Positions 19,573-29,642 of a stretch of DNA of 64,000 bases are shown here, piece by piece. Positions within the stretch are counted from its first letter, which is position 1. Each line of letters opens with the position of its first letter. The position numbers and the translations under genes were made by a program. Under the pieces are notes generated by a model that searched no databases, was not told where the DNA came from, and worked only from the letters and a program-made list of their open reading frames with translations. The DNA is from Nakazawaea peltata (taxonomy: Eukaryota; Ascomycota; Pichiomycetes; Alaninales; Pachysolenaceae), in contig BCGQ01000001.1 in NCBI GenBank assembly GCA_001599355.1, positions 1,305,135-1,369,134 of the forward strand, read 5' to 3'.

Positions 19573-20511
19573 ATGGATCAAGAGATTCCGGCTGTATGTG
19601 ACAGCTGTTTAGGACCTAGCCCATATGTGGAAATGGTGCGAGAACGTTTGGGAGACGAATGTAAACTTTGCACAAGACCATACACCACTTTTGAATGGCG
19701 TTCATCGCTAAGAGATAAGAGGCGGAAGAAGACCATTATATGCTTGACATGTGCAAGATCGAAGAATTGTTGTCAAGTTTGTATGTTAGATCTTACATAT
19801 GGGTTAGATTTGTCATTGAGAGATTCTATATTGAAGATGGCTGGTGAAAAAGACCCTGAAGAAGGAGAAGTAGAAGGAGATGGTCCAGGGGCAAATAGGA
19901 TCTCCAAAACATATAAAGCAGACCAATTAGACTATCAGTATCAAAATAAGCTTATCAAACAGGATGGAGAGTTAGATGACCCAGTCAAACTGACAGATAT
20001 CTTGAGAAAAGTTGCCCTAGCATCAAATCCACAAACTGCAAATGAAACTTCCAAGAAACACAGACCAGCTAAAGAGATAACTAAACAAGATTTACAGAAA
20101 ATAATCTCGAAACTTCCATTGAATGGAAGTCTCAAATCGGACCAAGAACTTAGTTCAATGTTCATATTTGGATTTGACGAAGACTTACCTGTCTATGTGG
20201 TGCAATCATATTTCCTCAAAAACTTCAATGTAACATTACAAAATTTATCACTTATTCATAAGCTGCGCTGTGGGTATGTGATGTTTCAAAATTCCAAACA
20301 AGCGCAAGAAGTACTGAAGAAAATTTTAAAGGGATCGGGGAAATCTGAAGACTACACACGTCCGGTATTGGTGTTGATGGAATCGACTCCCGTACGTATT
20401 TGTTTTGGTAAGGCTCGTAATATTGGAGGGACTAATGAAGAATTCTACAAAATAGCATCGGTGGTTCGTAAACAGATGAAACATCTTGCAGACAAAGATG
20501 CAACGTCATGA
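19573..20511 (+). CDS. ECM2: Pre-mRNA splicing factor Ecm2/Slt11 (Cwf5/RBM22 family)
   Basis: 312 aa, ATG 19573. The N-terminus carries the paired Cys zinc-binding region of the family: CDSC near residue 9, then 'GDECKLCTRPYTTFEW', then CLTCARSKNCCQVC, which together hold several structural zincs. The C-terminal 100 residues form an RRM-like fold (MFIFGFDEDLPVYVVQSYF... RCGYVMFQN). Ecm2 belongs to the NineTeen-related complex and stabilises U2/U6 helix II in the activated spliceosome. A middle segment is charged and probably flexible. Length is near that of S. cerevisiae Ecm2 (364 aa). A CTG in the 'HKxRCGYV' segment reads Ala under the proposed code. Nine introns seen in this window show that splicing is in active use. 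Confidence 0.88.
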   Translation: MDQEIPAVCDSCLGPSPYVEMVRERLGDECKLCTRPYTTFEWRSSLRDKRRKKTIICLTCARSKNCCQVCMLDLTYGLDLSLRDSILKMAGEKDPEEGEVEGDGPGANRISKTYKADQLDYQYQNKLIKQDGELDDPVKLTDILRKVALASNPQTANETSKKHRPAKEITKQDLQKIISKLPLNGSLKSDQELSSMFIFGFDEDLPVYVVQSYFLKNFNVTLQNLSLIHKLRCGYVMFQNSKQAQEVLKKILKGSGKSEDYTRPVLVLMESTPVRICFGKARNIGGTNEEFYKIASVVRKQMKHLADKDATS

Positions 20512-21606
20512 CGAGTCATCTATTAAAATTTAGTATAATAGTATAATTTTTTGTGTATAGAATGTACATTTCTATAATGATTCACTTGTAATAGCGTTTC
20601 GATTCGGCCCCTGTCTCAGAATGCACCCCAAATTATGTAAGCGATGGGGTCGTGTACGAACCAACTCATCTCTTTTATTCTCCCCGTTTCCAAATCGGGG
20701 AAAAGGTAAACACAGAAAGGGATGCAATTTGCATAACCATAACGACGGGAAAGGGGAGGGAGTAAATAAGGAAAAATGAGAAATTGGGATGGGGGGATCA
20801 GGGGATGAGCGAGTCGGATCGGCCAATGGGATGGGCACAAGGGGTGGGCAGGATGAGGTAGATGAGGCGGGGAACCTCAAATGAATGATTTACATTGTAG
20901 ATCAGTAGACAACACCAATCATGCAATTCAATACTGCGCGATTGACTGGTGTATCTCCCCTATCTCTTCACTATCGTAGTGGTATCCAAGCCGTCTAAAT
21001 TCCATACAACCTTAAATTTCTGCACCGAATATCAAACATCCACGTCAAATAGAGGTGGTGGTCCTTTAGTATTTTATTCAAGTGATAAAGATCTACTTAA
21101 GGACTCATCTCAGAGGGAAATATAAGTTGTCAGTTATGAGTATCCTTCGACTACTCTCCCACATCCTCCTCACCTTACCCCTAAACTCTCTTCGCTTAAA
21201 CTCTCTCTCCTTAACTCTCTCCCCTACAACTCTCTCCCCTACTCAAATCTCTCCCCCTTTCATTCCCCCTCATCCTGAAATTTCTCCCACGCCCTCCCTT
21301 TGTTTTGATTTTTCTACTTTTTGCTCCTTTTTCCCTTTTGTTTGTTTTCATTTCGTTTTGATTTTGTTTGTGTTTTTTTTCCGCCAGTTCAATTCACTTC
21401 AATTCGATTCATCCTCTGTACCATTAAGACGGTAGACAACCCCAACAACCGACTCGCTTAATCATTTGATTCACCCGACTCACTTGATTTATAAGGACCA
21501 CTCCATACCCCCGCCAAATTAATCTCCATCCCATTCTTTGTGGAGTTTTTTTTCGCCCCTTTTCCTTAACGCGGTCACATTATTTCATTTGCATTCAACA
21601 TTCACC
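20512..21606. other. 1.1-kb KIN4 upstream region
   Basis: No gene supported. It contains GTCGTGTAC at 20649-20657, G-rich then C/T-rich low-complexity tracts (20680-20880 and 21150-21300), and a T-rich block before the kinase start. Open frames here start at non-ATG codons or are biased low-complexity sequence. Confidence 0.55.
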
Positions 21607-24414
21607 ATGTCTACCATGGAACTGACGCCTTCGTCGACACCATCCCGTCGTAGTTCAATGGCTGGCTCCAAATCATCCTCCAAAAGATCTCATCGTGAAG
21701 TCCGTTTCGGTTCTTATGTATTGGGATCGACTTTAGGTGAGGGAGAATTCGGTAAAGTCAAATTAGGTTGGCGTAAAGATGGCAAAGCACCTTCTCAACT
21801 GCTGATCAAGTTGATTAGACGTGAATCGATCCCAAGAGGCTCGGAACGCGAAAGCAAAATCCATAGAGAGATCAACTCCTTGAAGAGATTGGCCCATCCA
21901 AACATCGTAAGATTAGAAGAAGTATTACAAAATGATAAATATATCGGAATCGTATTAGAATACGCTTCTGGTGGTGAATTATTCGACTATATCTTGGAAC
22001 ATAGATACTTAAAGGACTCATTACTGTGTAAATTATTTGCTCAATTACTCAGCGGTGTCGATTATATGCATTCTAAAGGTATTGTTCATAGAGACTTGAA
22101 ATTAGAGAATTTGTTATTGGATAAACATAAAAATATCATCATAAGTGATTTCGGGTTCGTTAATAGTTTCAGAGAAGGCAATGAGTTGATGAAGACAAGC
22201 TGTGGTTCTCCTTGTTATCTGGCTCCGGAATTGGTCGTTAGTAGTGAACCTTACGAACTGAGGAAAGTCGATGTTTGGTCTTGTGGTATCATCTTATATC
22301 TGATGCTTGCCGGATATTTACCATTTGACGATGATCCACAGAACCCTGATGGCGATAATATAGCAAGATTGTATCACTATATCACTCATACTCCATTGAC
22401 TTTCCCTGAATATGTTCAACCAATGCCTAGAGATTTGTTGAGAAAATTGATCGTCAGTAATCCAAAGAAAAGAATAACTTTGAAGGAAGCAAGATCTCAT
22501 TCATGGTTGGCTCCACATGCTCCATTCTTAAGTGTTACTCCACAAGAATGGGATAGAAGCTACAGAAATGCTAGATCAAGAATGCATTCCAATATTGATC
22601 CAAATGTCGCTGCTAATAGAAGACTTTCTCTCATGGAAGGAAGGTATTCTAACAATTCTGGAATTGGATCTGCTTCTTCTGGTTCCTCTCCTTTCTTTTT
22701 ATCCACTTCTGGATCTGGTATCCCTGGACAATCCCATCACAAGCGTTCATACAGTACTCAAAATGTACCTCTGCTGCTTTATTCCCATCCACTGGCACCT
22801 CAAACATCATCTTCACATCTGTTAGCTATTCATTTGGGAGAAACCGATTCGATTGCAGGTCCATCTTCACCTCTTTCATCAACTTCGTCTATTGATCTAC
22901 TCAATAAGAATACTCATGGACCGGTATCTGTTTCTTCGAATCCTGGATATGCCTCTGCTTCTGCATCATCTTCTTCAACACGCCCTAGAACTCAATCTGT
23001 TTCAAGTGCTTCTATTCTGTTACAAGCGGTTGTTCAAGCAGATGTTGTGGAACGTTCTCATCGTGCCGCTGCCGCAGCAGCAGCCGTCTTAGCAACTAAT
23101 TCCGCAGCCGCAAATGCAGCTGCCAACGCTCAAACAACAGCTGAATTAGATGCTCTGATGACTTCCACTGCTTTAGAAGCTCTGAATAGCACAAAAAGAA
23201 AAATGTTACCACCTTCAGCTCCTAAATCTGGAGGAAGTGTTCTGAGTGGAACGTCAATGAGATTGCCTGGTCCTCATAACAAACCAAGACCAACTTCATA
23301 CCATCCAGGATTATTCTCAGGAACCACAAGTAACTCCACAGAATCTTATTCATTGTTACCATTCCATTTAGGTACTTCTGCTGCATCATCTTCATCTTCA
23401 GTAACTCCTATTAAAGAGGAAGAGCCACCATCAAATACTTCACTTATATCTTTATCTCTGCTGTCATCTGTTATTCATGAGGGTAGTAGTCCTTCCCGTG
23501 ATAAGAGACATTCTTGGTCAAAGATTAGTGAACCTCTTGTTGATATGAGCAGTGCTAGTGGAATGTTGAGTTCAAGTGATAGCAAATCTGAGAAGAGGAA
23601 ATCGGTTGCATTAGATTCATTGTCTAGTGCAATTGAGACCTTCAAAGAGAATGTGGAGAAGAAAGAGGGACTGGAGGCCTCAAGTCAAGTATTGGAGGTT
23701 ACGGCTGGAGAAGAGAAATCTACGGATGAATCTCAAGTCGCAGCCGCCGAGGCCTCTACCGAAGTTCCTGAAGAAGTTCCTGAAGAAGCTACTGAGAAGA
23801 CTTCAGAGAAGACTCTTGAGAAGGCTACTGAAGATAAAACCAGACCTGCCGAACTCTCGACTACAGTTGATCTGGATCTCACCAAAGAACCTAAATCTAC
23901 GACCGTTGAGGCTGCTATCCAAACAATTGAAGTCAAACCTAATACACCTGTCACAAAAGTACAATCTTCCGATTCTACTCAATCCAAAAAAGAAGCATCT
24001 CATCATGATAAAGAGAACAAACCAGCACCTGTGCAACCTCGTAACAAAAGATTCTCTTTCTTCTACTTGGCATCTTCTTATTCCAATTCATCTCCATCTC
24101 CTTCTACTTCTCAACAACAGGTGAGATCTTCAACTAACTCGTCTGTATCTTCTTCTGGAAGAAAGATCTTGGAACCAAGTAACGATCTGAACATTATCAG
24201 AAAACCAGATGATCAACATCAATCGACACGGAAACTGCATAGAATATCGATGATTGCAAGTGCTGCTCCATCGTCCTCATCTCCATTGACGTCGACACAT
24301 GGCACAGTTCCACCTGCACCATCTTCTGGCTCACTGCAATTGAATAAAAATAAAGAATCTAGTGCCGCAAAGAAAGTTGTGGACTTCTTCAAGAGAAGAA
24401 GTATGAGAGTTTAA
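21607..24414 (+). CDS. KIN4: Ser/Thr kinase of the Kin4/Frk1 family
   Basis: 935 aa from ATG 21607; the open frame runs on to a TTG at 21538. The kinase domain occupies about residues 35-300: glycine loop 'LGEGEFGKVKLG' near 40, VAIK-type lysine near 67, HRDLKLEN near 161, DFG near 182, and 'CGSPCYAAPE' when CTG is read as Ala. The sequence MHSKGIVHRDLKLENLLLDK and the 'PFDDDPQNPDGDNIARLY' insert match Kin4, the spindle-position-checkpoint kinase that keeps Bfa1-Bub2 active at the spindle pole. A long S/T/A/E-rich C-terminal region ends in 'VDFFKRRSMRV', a possible basic localisation motif. CTG codons at 22219, 22258 and 22300 lie at conserved Ala positions (CYAAPE, YEARK, LYAMLAG). Confidence 0.92.
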   Translation: MSTMELTPSSTPSRRSSMAGSKSSSKRSHREVRFGSYVLGSTLGEGEFGKVKLGWRKDGKAPSQLLIKLIRRESIPRGSERESKIHREINSLKRLAHPNIVRLEEVLQNDKYIGIVLEYASGGELFDYILEHRYLKDSLLCKLFAQLLSGVDYMHSKGIVHRDLKLENLLLDKHKNIIISDFGFVNSFREGNELMKTSCGSPCYLAPELVVSSEPYELRKVDVWSCGIILYLMLAGYLPFDDDPQNPDGDNIARLYHYITHTPLTFPEYVQPMPRDLLRKLIVSNPKKRITLKEARSHSWLAPHAPFLSVTPQEWDRSYRNARSRMHSNIDPNVAANRRLSLMEGRYSNNSGIGSASSGSSPFFLSTSGSGIPGQSHHKRSYSTQNVPLLLYSHPLAPQTSSSHLLAIHLGETDSIAGPSSPLSSTSSIDLLNKNTHGPVSVSSNPGYASASASSSSTRPRTQSVSSASILLQAVVQADVVERSHRAAAAAAAVLATNSAAANAAANAQTTAELDALMTSTALEALNSTKRKMLPPSAPKSGGSVLSGTSMRLPGPHNKPRPTSYHPGLFSGTTSNSTESYSLLPFHLGTSAASSSSSVTPIKEEEPPSNTSLISLSLLSSVIHEGSSPSRDKRHSWSKISEPLVDMSSASGMLSSSDSKSEKRKSVALDSLSSAIETFKENVEKKEGLEASSQVLEVTAGEEKSTDESQVAAAEASTEVPEEVPEEATEKTSEKTLEKATEDKTRPAELSTTVDLDLTKEPKSTTVEAAIQTIEVKPNTPVTKVQSSDSTQSKKEASHHDKENKPAPVQPRNKRFSFFYLASSYSNSSPSPSTSQQQVRSSTNSSVSSSGRKILEPSNDLNIIRKPDDQHQSTRKLHRISMIASAAPSSSSPLTSTHGTVPPAPSSGSLQLNKNKESSAAKKVVDFFKRRSMRV

Positions 24415-24646
24415 TATATAAGAGATTAAGAGCATCGAGAGCATTAATATATGGTTAGAAATAGTGAGAATGTAGCTTCTACGGATTGTAAAGAGTAATA
24501 AATATAATAAATAGGATTAGATCCAGATAAATAAATAATAATAAATATAATAAATAGTGAGATGAGTGGGAGGTGTCTCAAGACTTGTAACCTGAGTCTA
24601 CCAATATTATTGTACCCCTGCAGTTATCAGTGTGCCGATAGTGCTA

Positions 24647-25087
24647 TCACATACCCCTGATATAGCTCTCCTTCAACTCCTGGTACTGTTGATCAGTAGT
24701 TGGATTATACTTCAGCATCATTTTCAGAGGTGTATTCTTCATGATCAAATGCTTACGTAAAACCCATGGCTTCCAAGTATTGGAATATGGCTGGAAAGAA
24801 TTGGTCTTGAACAGCTCTTGCAGAACAGCGTCATCACATTGACCTCTAAATGAACCAGTCAATCTTAAATCACGTACAGCAAAATACTTGTCCCATTGAT
24901 CAATATCATATCTGTTTCTGATATAATGATGGATCTGCTTTTCCTCCTCGGTCTCATCCTTGGAATAAAATTGAGATTTATCACGGCTAGAGATCTCACC
25001 TGTAATTCCCGCATTCATAACCATACCGCCTAACCCGAAACAGGCAAACATGATTGTGTAGGGGATCAACCCTTCAAATGGGATCAT
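24647..25087 (-). CDS. Complex I NDUFA1/MWFE-like (NIMM) accessory subunit
   Basis: 146 aa from the ATG at 25087; the frame continues to a TTG at 25162, and the ATG gives the expected N-terminus 'MIPFEGLIPYTIMFACFGLG'. This is a short matrix tail plus a single membrane helix. After it come 'DQWDKYFAVRDLRLTGSFRGQ', close to the fungal family motif 'WDRQMMERDRRLTGSLRGQ'. The protein should be an inner-membrane accessory subunit of complex I. It is about 60 residues longer at the C-terminus than filamentous-fungal versions, an extension I cannot assign. Together with NUIM it shows that complex I is retained. It converges on KIN4. Confidence 0.78.
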   Translation of the reverse strand: MIPFEGLIPYTIMFACFGLGGMVMNAGITGEISSRDKSQFYSKDETEEEKQIHHYIRNRYDIDQWDKYFAVRDLRLTGSFRGQCDDAVLQELFKTNSFQPYSNTWKPWVLRKHLIMKNTPLKMMLKYNPTTDQQYQELKESYIRGM

Positions 25088-25474
25088 TTTCAACAGCAAT
25101 AGAAATCGATTGGTTAGCTGGTTTGTATCAACTATCTGGATGGGGTGCTTGTTAATAAACAAAATTACCCCATTTTTTAGCTTCTCCTCACAGAGGGTTA
25201 GAAAGAGGGGTAGACTACTTTTTTTGGTAATGCTGTTTTAGGAAATTTCAAATCGAAAGATTGTGCCTTTCTGCACTACCTTTGTTGAAGATTGTTCACC
25301 CAAGAGTCAAGTCATAGAGTTCATACCAGATAGCAGACCTCAGAATTGGATACATTTTACACTCTACGCCTTCTACCATCCACTTACATGTCATTCAGTC
25401 AAACAGATTGATTATTTTTATATTAAAAATATATATGAGGTTGTTTTTGTTTCTTTGGTGTCGTGAAGAGTTGT

Positions 25475-26114
25475 TTAGATGTTGGATGGATATAACATGA
25501 TTCTAACACTAGCACCGAAAGTCTTAGCTGGCAAGTTAGACTTGAAGTTAGCTCTAACCAAACCGTTGTTACCGTGGGTTCTTGTGACCTTACCCCAGAT
25601 AACTCTGATCTTCTTACCAGTGGAAGCTCTGTAAACGTAAGCAATTCTCTTACCCAAGTAGAACTTGGCATCAACTGGGGAACCAACGTTCTCGATCTTG
25701 ATCAAAGAAACATTTGGGTTGTTGACGTTCTTGGAACGTTGGTAGGACAAGTGCTTAGCCTTAACGTATACTATAAAAACAATTAGTTAGTATCAAAGTT
25801 TCTTCTTAAATTTTATCAATAGATGGATATTAGTGGGACAAGACTAGATATTCAAATATAACTCTGTATCATTCTTCGGTCATGACAATATTCTATCTGC
25901 TCCCAAATGAATCCCGAATTCAATAACTGTCTCCATTCATAATAAATATTAACATTTATATCCCATTCTTGATAAATTTTCATCGTCAAAAAAATTCAAC
26001 TAATGGTTCTACTTGAACTCTTCAGGGTCATTTCTTCGTATCATGTCTTCTCTCCATTCATATCCATCTTCTGATTCTTTCGTGATAGTACATACATCTA
26101 TGAGATTCAGCCAT
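25475..26114 (-). CDS. RPL33: 60S ribosomal protein eL33 (L35A), two exons
   Basis: Exon 1 is 26114-26096 (MAESHR plus one base); exon 2 is 25770-25475; the total is 104 aa. The 325-nt intron has donor GTATGT at 26095, branch point TACTAAC at 25792-25786 and acceptor AG at 25772-25771. The joined start [20 protein letters not shown] is almost the same as S. cerevisiae Rpl33. The rest ([52 protein letters not shown]) is the full eL33 family sequence. Intron placement after the sixth codon is typical of ribosomal protein genes. Codons are strongly biased (TTG, AGA, GTT), as expected for a highly expressed gene. GGAAAAAATTTTCC at 26231 and TCACGTGA at 26443 lie in the promoter. Confidence 0.97.
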
Positions 26115-27076
26115 TGTATCTATTAAACTTGATTGTTGTATGATCAATTAATATATAAAGATATACTAATATAAAAATTGATGAAATATTTTTTCTAAAG
26201 AGAAAGAAAGGAAGAAAAAAAAGTTCGTGAGGAAAAAATTTTCCCACTCATTTTGCCAGTCTCTTTTCTCTTGCCTAAGTAAATTCTAGGGTTAATGTTT
26301 TTTTCTCTGCAGGATCTGAGTAGTTGTCGTGTATTTTGTACTGAAGATTGTATTTTTTTGCTGAGAGAGGGGGTAGGAAAAAGATGGGATGTGACTGTTT
26401 GTGCGCGGTGATAAACAAATAAGATAGTAGCCCTGTGCACAGTCACGTGAGATTGGTTACATCATTACACCATCTAGACATTTGAGTTTGACAACTTTTG
26501 TAAGATTATTTTGTATTCAAAATGGAAATTTGTATAATGCCCTCAGAGGGGGTGATGTCAATACAATAATAGATGGCAATGACGACATTGACTTGAAAAG
26601 CAAGTAGGAAAAGGTTGTCTGACATCTTTAACAACTTCAGCAACATTAGGTAATCCATTATAATGTTTACAACTCCGCATAATCCAATCATACTCACAAC
26701 TACACCATTCAACTACCCCTTAACTACTACAGCGCTTCACAATCCAAATTGATATCAATCCATTTCAAATTCTTTGAGCTACATTCTCTTCAACTGACTC
26801 ATATCCACTACAGTTGACCTGATAGTGTCTCCAGAGAAGTATCCAACCATCTTTCAATCCCCTCCAAGATCACCCCTAGGAGTCACCCCTCACGTCCACG
26901 CCCTCTCGGTACCCCCTTTCCACTCGCTCCCTCCCCCATCTTATCGCCTTCGAGCCCCCGATGAGCCTGGAAGGAAAAAAGAAAAAAATAAAAAAATTTT
27001 AAGATTGAAAAATTTTAGAGCCTCAGTACACTAAGGAGCAGCATTAGTAGACTAAGGAACTGTTAATACCTTTAAA
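26115..27076. promoter_or_regulatory. Shared divergent promoter region of RPL33 and RSA4
   Basis: About 960 bp between divergent starts with no supported gene. Elements seen are GGAAAAAATTTTCC (26231-26244), TCACGTGA (26443-26450, Cbf1-type E-box) and the exact RRPE string TGAAAAATTTT (27006-27016), 61 bp before RSA4. Both genes serve the ribosome, so RRPE-type control is plausible. Confidence 0.6.
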
Positions 27077-28624
27077 ATGGCTACTATTATCCCTCCACCA
27101 TCAAAGAAACAGAAGAGAGAGCAACAGAAGCTGAAAGAGGTGGATCTTATCCCTGACGATGTCCCAAATGTGTTGATCAAATTCCAAGCATCTGATACAG
27201 GAGAATCTGTAGGGGGTTCCATCAGGGTCCCAGGATCTATTACCGAACGTCAATTGGAGGAATTATTGAACAATTTACTCAAGTCATCTGGTAAAGGTGA
27301 TGATGATCCAGAAGATGTCCCATATTCCTTCTCTCTTTTGGGTGACAATGATGACAAAACGACCACTGTTGATATCCGTGATAACTTATACACTTCTGTA
27401 TTGAAGCCTGGGATCAAGACAACAGAAGATTTCATGACATTGGTATATACCCCAAGAGCTGTATTCAAAGTAAAACCGGTTACGAGATCCTCAGCTACTA
27501 TTTCTGGTCATGGAGCCACCATTTTACTGCTGCAATTTGCTCCTAATACTTCCGCAAAAATGTGCACCGGAGCTGGTGATTCCACTCTGCGTATCTGGGA
27601 TTGTAATACCCAGACAATTCAACATACACTTACTGGTCATTCCAATTGGGTCTTATGTATTGCTTGGTCTCCGGAAGGAGATGACGTGGTGGCTACAGGA
27701 AGTATGGATAACACTGTCAGATTATGGAACCTGAAGACTGGAAAACCTATTGGAGATCTGTTGAGAGGACATACTAAATGGATTTCTTCTTTGGCTTGGG
27801 AGCCAATGCACTTAGTTAAACCAGGAGACAAGCCAAGATTGTGTTCTGCATCTAAGGATGGTACTGTAAGAATTTGGGATACTCTGCGTCTTGCAAGTGT
27901 TACTATTATGTCTGGACATGCATCACTGGTATCATGTGTTAAATGGGGAGGAACTGGAGTCATCTACTCTGGTTCTCATGATAAGACAATCAAGATGTGG
28001 GACTCAAATAGCGGTAGATGTATCCAAACGTTGAAGAGTCATGCTCATTGGGTTAATCATTTGTCACTTTCGACCGATTTCCTGCTTAGAATGGGAGCTC
28101 ATGATCATACCGGAAAGAAACCTACTGATCAACAAGCTCAACTGAAAAAGAACTACGAAAAGATTGCTAAACAACAAGGCTCCATCGTTGAGAGAATGGT
28201 GACTCTGTCCGATGATTTTACTATGTATTTATGGGAACCAGAAAAGTCATCAAAACCTATTTGCAGAATGACCGGACATCAAAAATTGGTTAATCATGTT
28301 TCCTTCAGTCCTGATGGAAGATATATTGTTTCTCTGTCTTTCGATAACTCAATCAAGTTATGGGATGGAAGAGATGGTAAATTCATAGCCACTTTCAGAG
28401 GTCACGTAGCTCCTGTCTACCAAGTACTGTGGTCATCTGACTGTAGAATGCTTGTCAGTTGTTCCAAGGATACCACATTGAAGGTTTGGGATGTCAGAAC
28501 CAAGAAGCTCAGTGTAGACTTACCAGGCCATGCAGATGAAGTATATGCTGTTGACTGGAGTTTGGACGGTTCCAAAGTTGCAAGTGCCGGTAAAGACAAG
28601 AAGGTTAGACTCTGGTCTCATTAG
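27077..28624 (+). CDS. RSA4: 60S ribosome assembly WD-repeat protein Rsa4 (NLE family)
   Basis: 515 aa, ATG 27077, the same length as S. cerevisiae Rsa4. The N-terminal ubiquitin-like NLE domain (about residues 30-115, ending in LVYTPRAVFKVKPVTRSS) is the part pulled by the AAA+ ATPase Rea1 to release assembly factors from pre-60S particles. It is followed by eight WD repeats (HSNWVLCIAWSPEG, GHTKWISSLAWEP, SKDGTVRIWD, SHAHWVNHLSLS and so on). CTG codons at 27587, 27758, 28082, 28205, 28334 and 28427 each fall on an Ala of the yeast protein (TARIWD, GDALRGH, YALRIGA, VTASDD, VSASFDN, YQVAWSSD), among the best evidence for CUG-Ala. Confidence 0.97.
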   Translation: MATIIPPPSKKQKREQQKLKEVDLIPDDVPNVLIKFQASDTGESVGGSIRVPGSITERQLEELLNNLLKSSGKGDDDPEDVPYSFSLLGDNDDKTTTVDIRDNLYTSVLKPGIKTTEDFMTLVYTPRAVFKVKPVTRSSATISGHGATILLLQFAPNTSAKMCTGAGDSTLRIWDCNTQTIQHTLTGHSNWVLCIAWSPEGDDVVATGSMDNTVRLWNLKTGKPIGDLLRGHTKWISSLAWEPMHLVKPGDKPRLCSASKDGTVRIWDTLRLASVTIMSGHASLVSCVKWGGTGVIYSGSHDKTIKMWDSNSGRCIQTLKSHAHWVNHLSLSTDFLLRMGAHDHTGKKPTDQQAQLKKNYEKIAKQQGSIVERMVTLSDDFTMYLWEPEKSSKPICRMTGHQKLVNHVSFSPDGRYIVSLSFDNSIKLWDGRDGKFIATFRGHVAPVYQVLWSSDCRMLVSCSKDTTLKVWDVRTKKLSVDLPGHADEVYAVDWSLDGSKVASAGKDKKVRLWSH

Positions 28625-28762
28625 ATCATCTTGAGCAAATTACAAATTTATCGCATCCCCCATATCCAAACGCGTCTCTATAGAAAAATTATAGTGTGGA
28701 AAATTTATATAGGCATTTCATAGGTTAATTAAGTCATCTCTGTACATTATAAGAATAAAAGT

Positions 28763-29380
28763 ATGACACGTCCACCAATCTCACTCATAGTACTGCTGTT
28801 AGTTCCAAAATTGGGAATTGGATACAAGGGAAGTCTTCCTTGGAGACTTAAAACTGAGATGAAATATTTCCGTGAGGTGACCACAAAGACTATGAATCCA
28901 GATAAGAAAAATGTGGTTATTATGGGTCGTAAGACATGGGAAAGTATTCCTCCAAAGTTCCGTCCATTACCTGGACGTATCAATGTTGTGCTTAGCAGAA
29001 CTAAGAATGACCTTGGAGATGAGTCAGATGTTCTCTTGTCTCATTCTGTCGAGGACTCGATCTCCCAAGTCTTGCTGAAATATGGTGTAGATTCGATCGA
29101 GTCTGTTTATATTATTGGAGGAGCTCAAATTTACAATTATTGTGTACGTCATGGATTATGTGATAATATTTTGCTTACCGAAGTCCAACCTGAGTCAGAA
29201 TCTACTACTGTCAACCTCGATACTTTCTTGGATATCCCCATCTATGATCAAAAGCAATGGCTGGAGTCAGATTTACTGAGCTATTTACAAGAAAGAAACA
29301 CTAGTGATTTCCAATTGGTGAATAATATCGAATCTGGCTTCAAATACTCATTTAAACTCTTCACCAAAGTTGACTCCTAA
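28763..29380 (+). CDS. DFR1: Dihydrofolate reductase
   Basis: 205 aa, ATG 28763, the usual fungal length. Conserved blocks: the first strand, then 'LGIGYKGSLPWRLKTEMKYF', 'VVIMGRKTWESIPPKFRPLPGR' and 'VYIIGGAQIYN', which carry the folate and NADPH sites; the Glu of EMKYF is the active-site acid. The enzyme makes tetrahydrofolate for thymidylate and purine synthesis. The two adjacent CTG codons at 28793-28798 read IVAALVP as Ala, matching the IVAAL of C. albicans DHFR; Ser-Ser would break the buried strand. Only about 140 bp separates it from the RSA4 stop, so its promoter is short. Confidence 0.96.
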   Translation: MTRPPISLIVLLLVPKLGIGYKGSLPWRLKTEMKYFREVTTKTMNPDKKNVVIMGRKTWESIPPKFRPLPGRINVVLSRTKNDLGDESDVLLSHSVEDSISQVLLKYGVDSIESVYIIGGAQIYNYCVRHGLCDNILLTEVQPESESTTVNLDTFLDIPIYDQKQWLESDLLSYLQERNTSDFQLVNNIESGFKYSFKLFTKVDS

Positions 29381-29394
29381 TAAATATTCTAGAT

Positions 29395-29449
29395 CTTCCC
29401 AATTATTCATGTACTTCCAATCATTCATCTGCTTCCAATTATTCATCTG
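29395..29449. repeat. 18-bp tandem repeat downstream of DFR1
   Basis: Three units of about 18 bp (core CTTCCAATTATTCATCTG) at 29395-29413, 29414-29431 and 29432-29449, with a decayed fourth. Confidence 0.8.
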
Positions 29450-29642
29450 CTTCCCATCCTTGCTCTGGTCTTCTCTCCCTTTGTAATCCCGAGATCGCTT
29501 CTTTTCACTTTTCTTTTTTTCCCTACTGATTATTAACACACAGATGATCTAGATTGTAGTAGGGGAAAAGATATATAAGGAGGAGAGGATACTTGACAGG
29601 AGATACGGTTGTATAAGCCAAGTAACGATAAATCACTTAAAT

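Noticed and set aside
20572-20880. 102-aa minus-strand frame after ECM2
   Set aside because: Composition follows a G-rich tract, with no domain or conserved motif.
21082-21435. 117-aa open frame upstream of KIN4
   Set aside because: It starts at a non-ATG codon and is low-complexity P/S/F-rich sequence made by a pyrimidine tract; no family resemblance.
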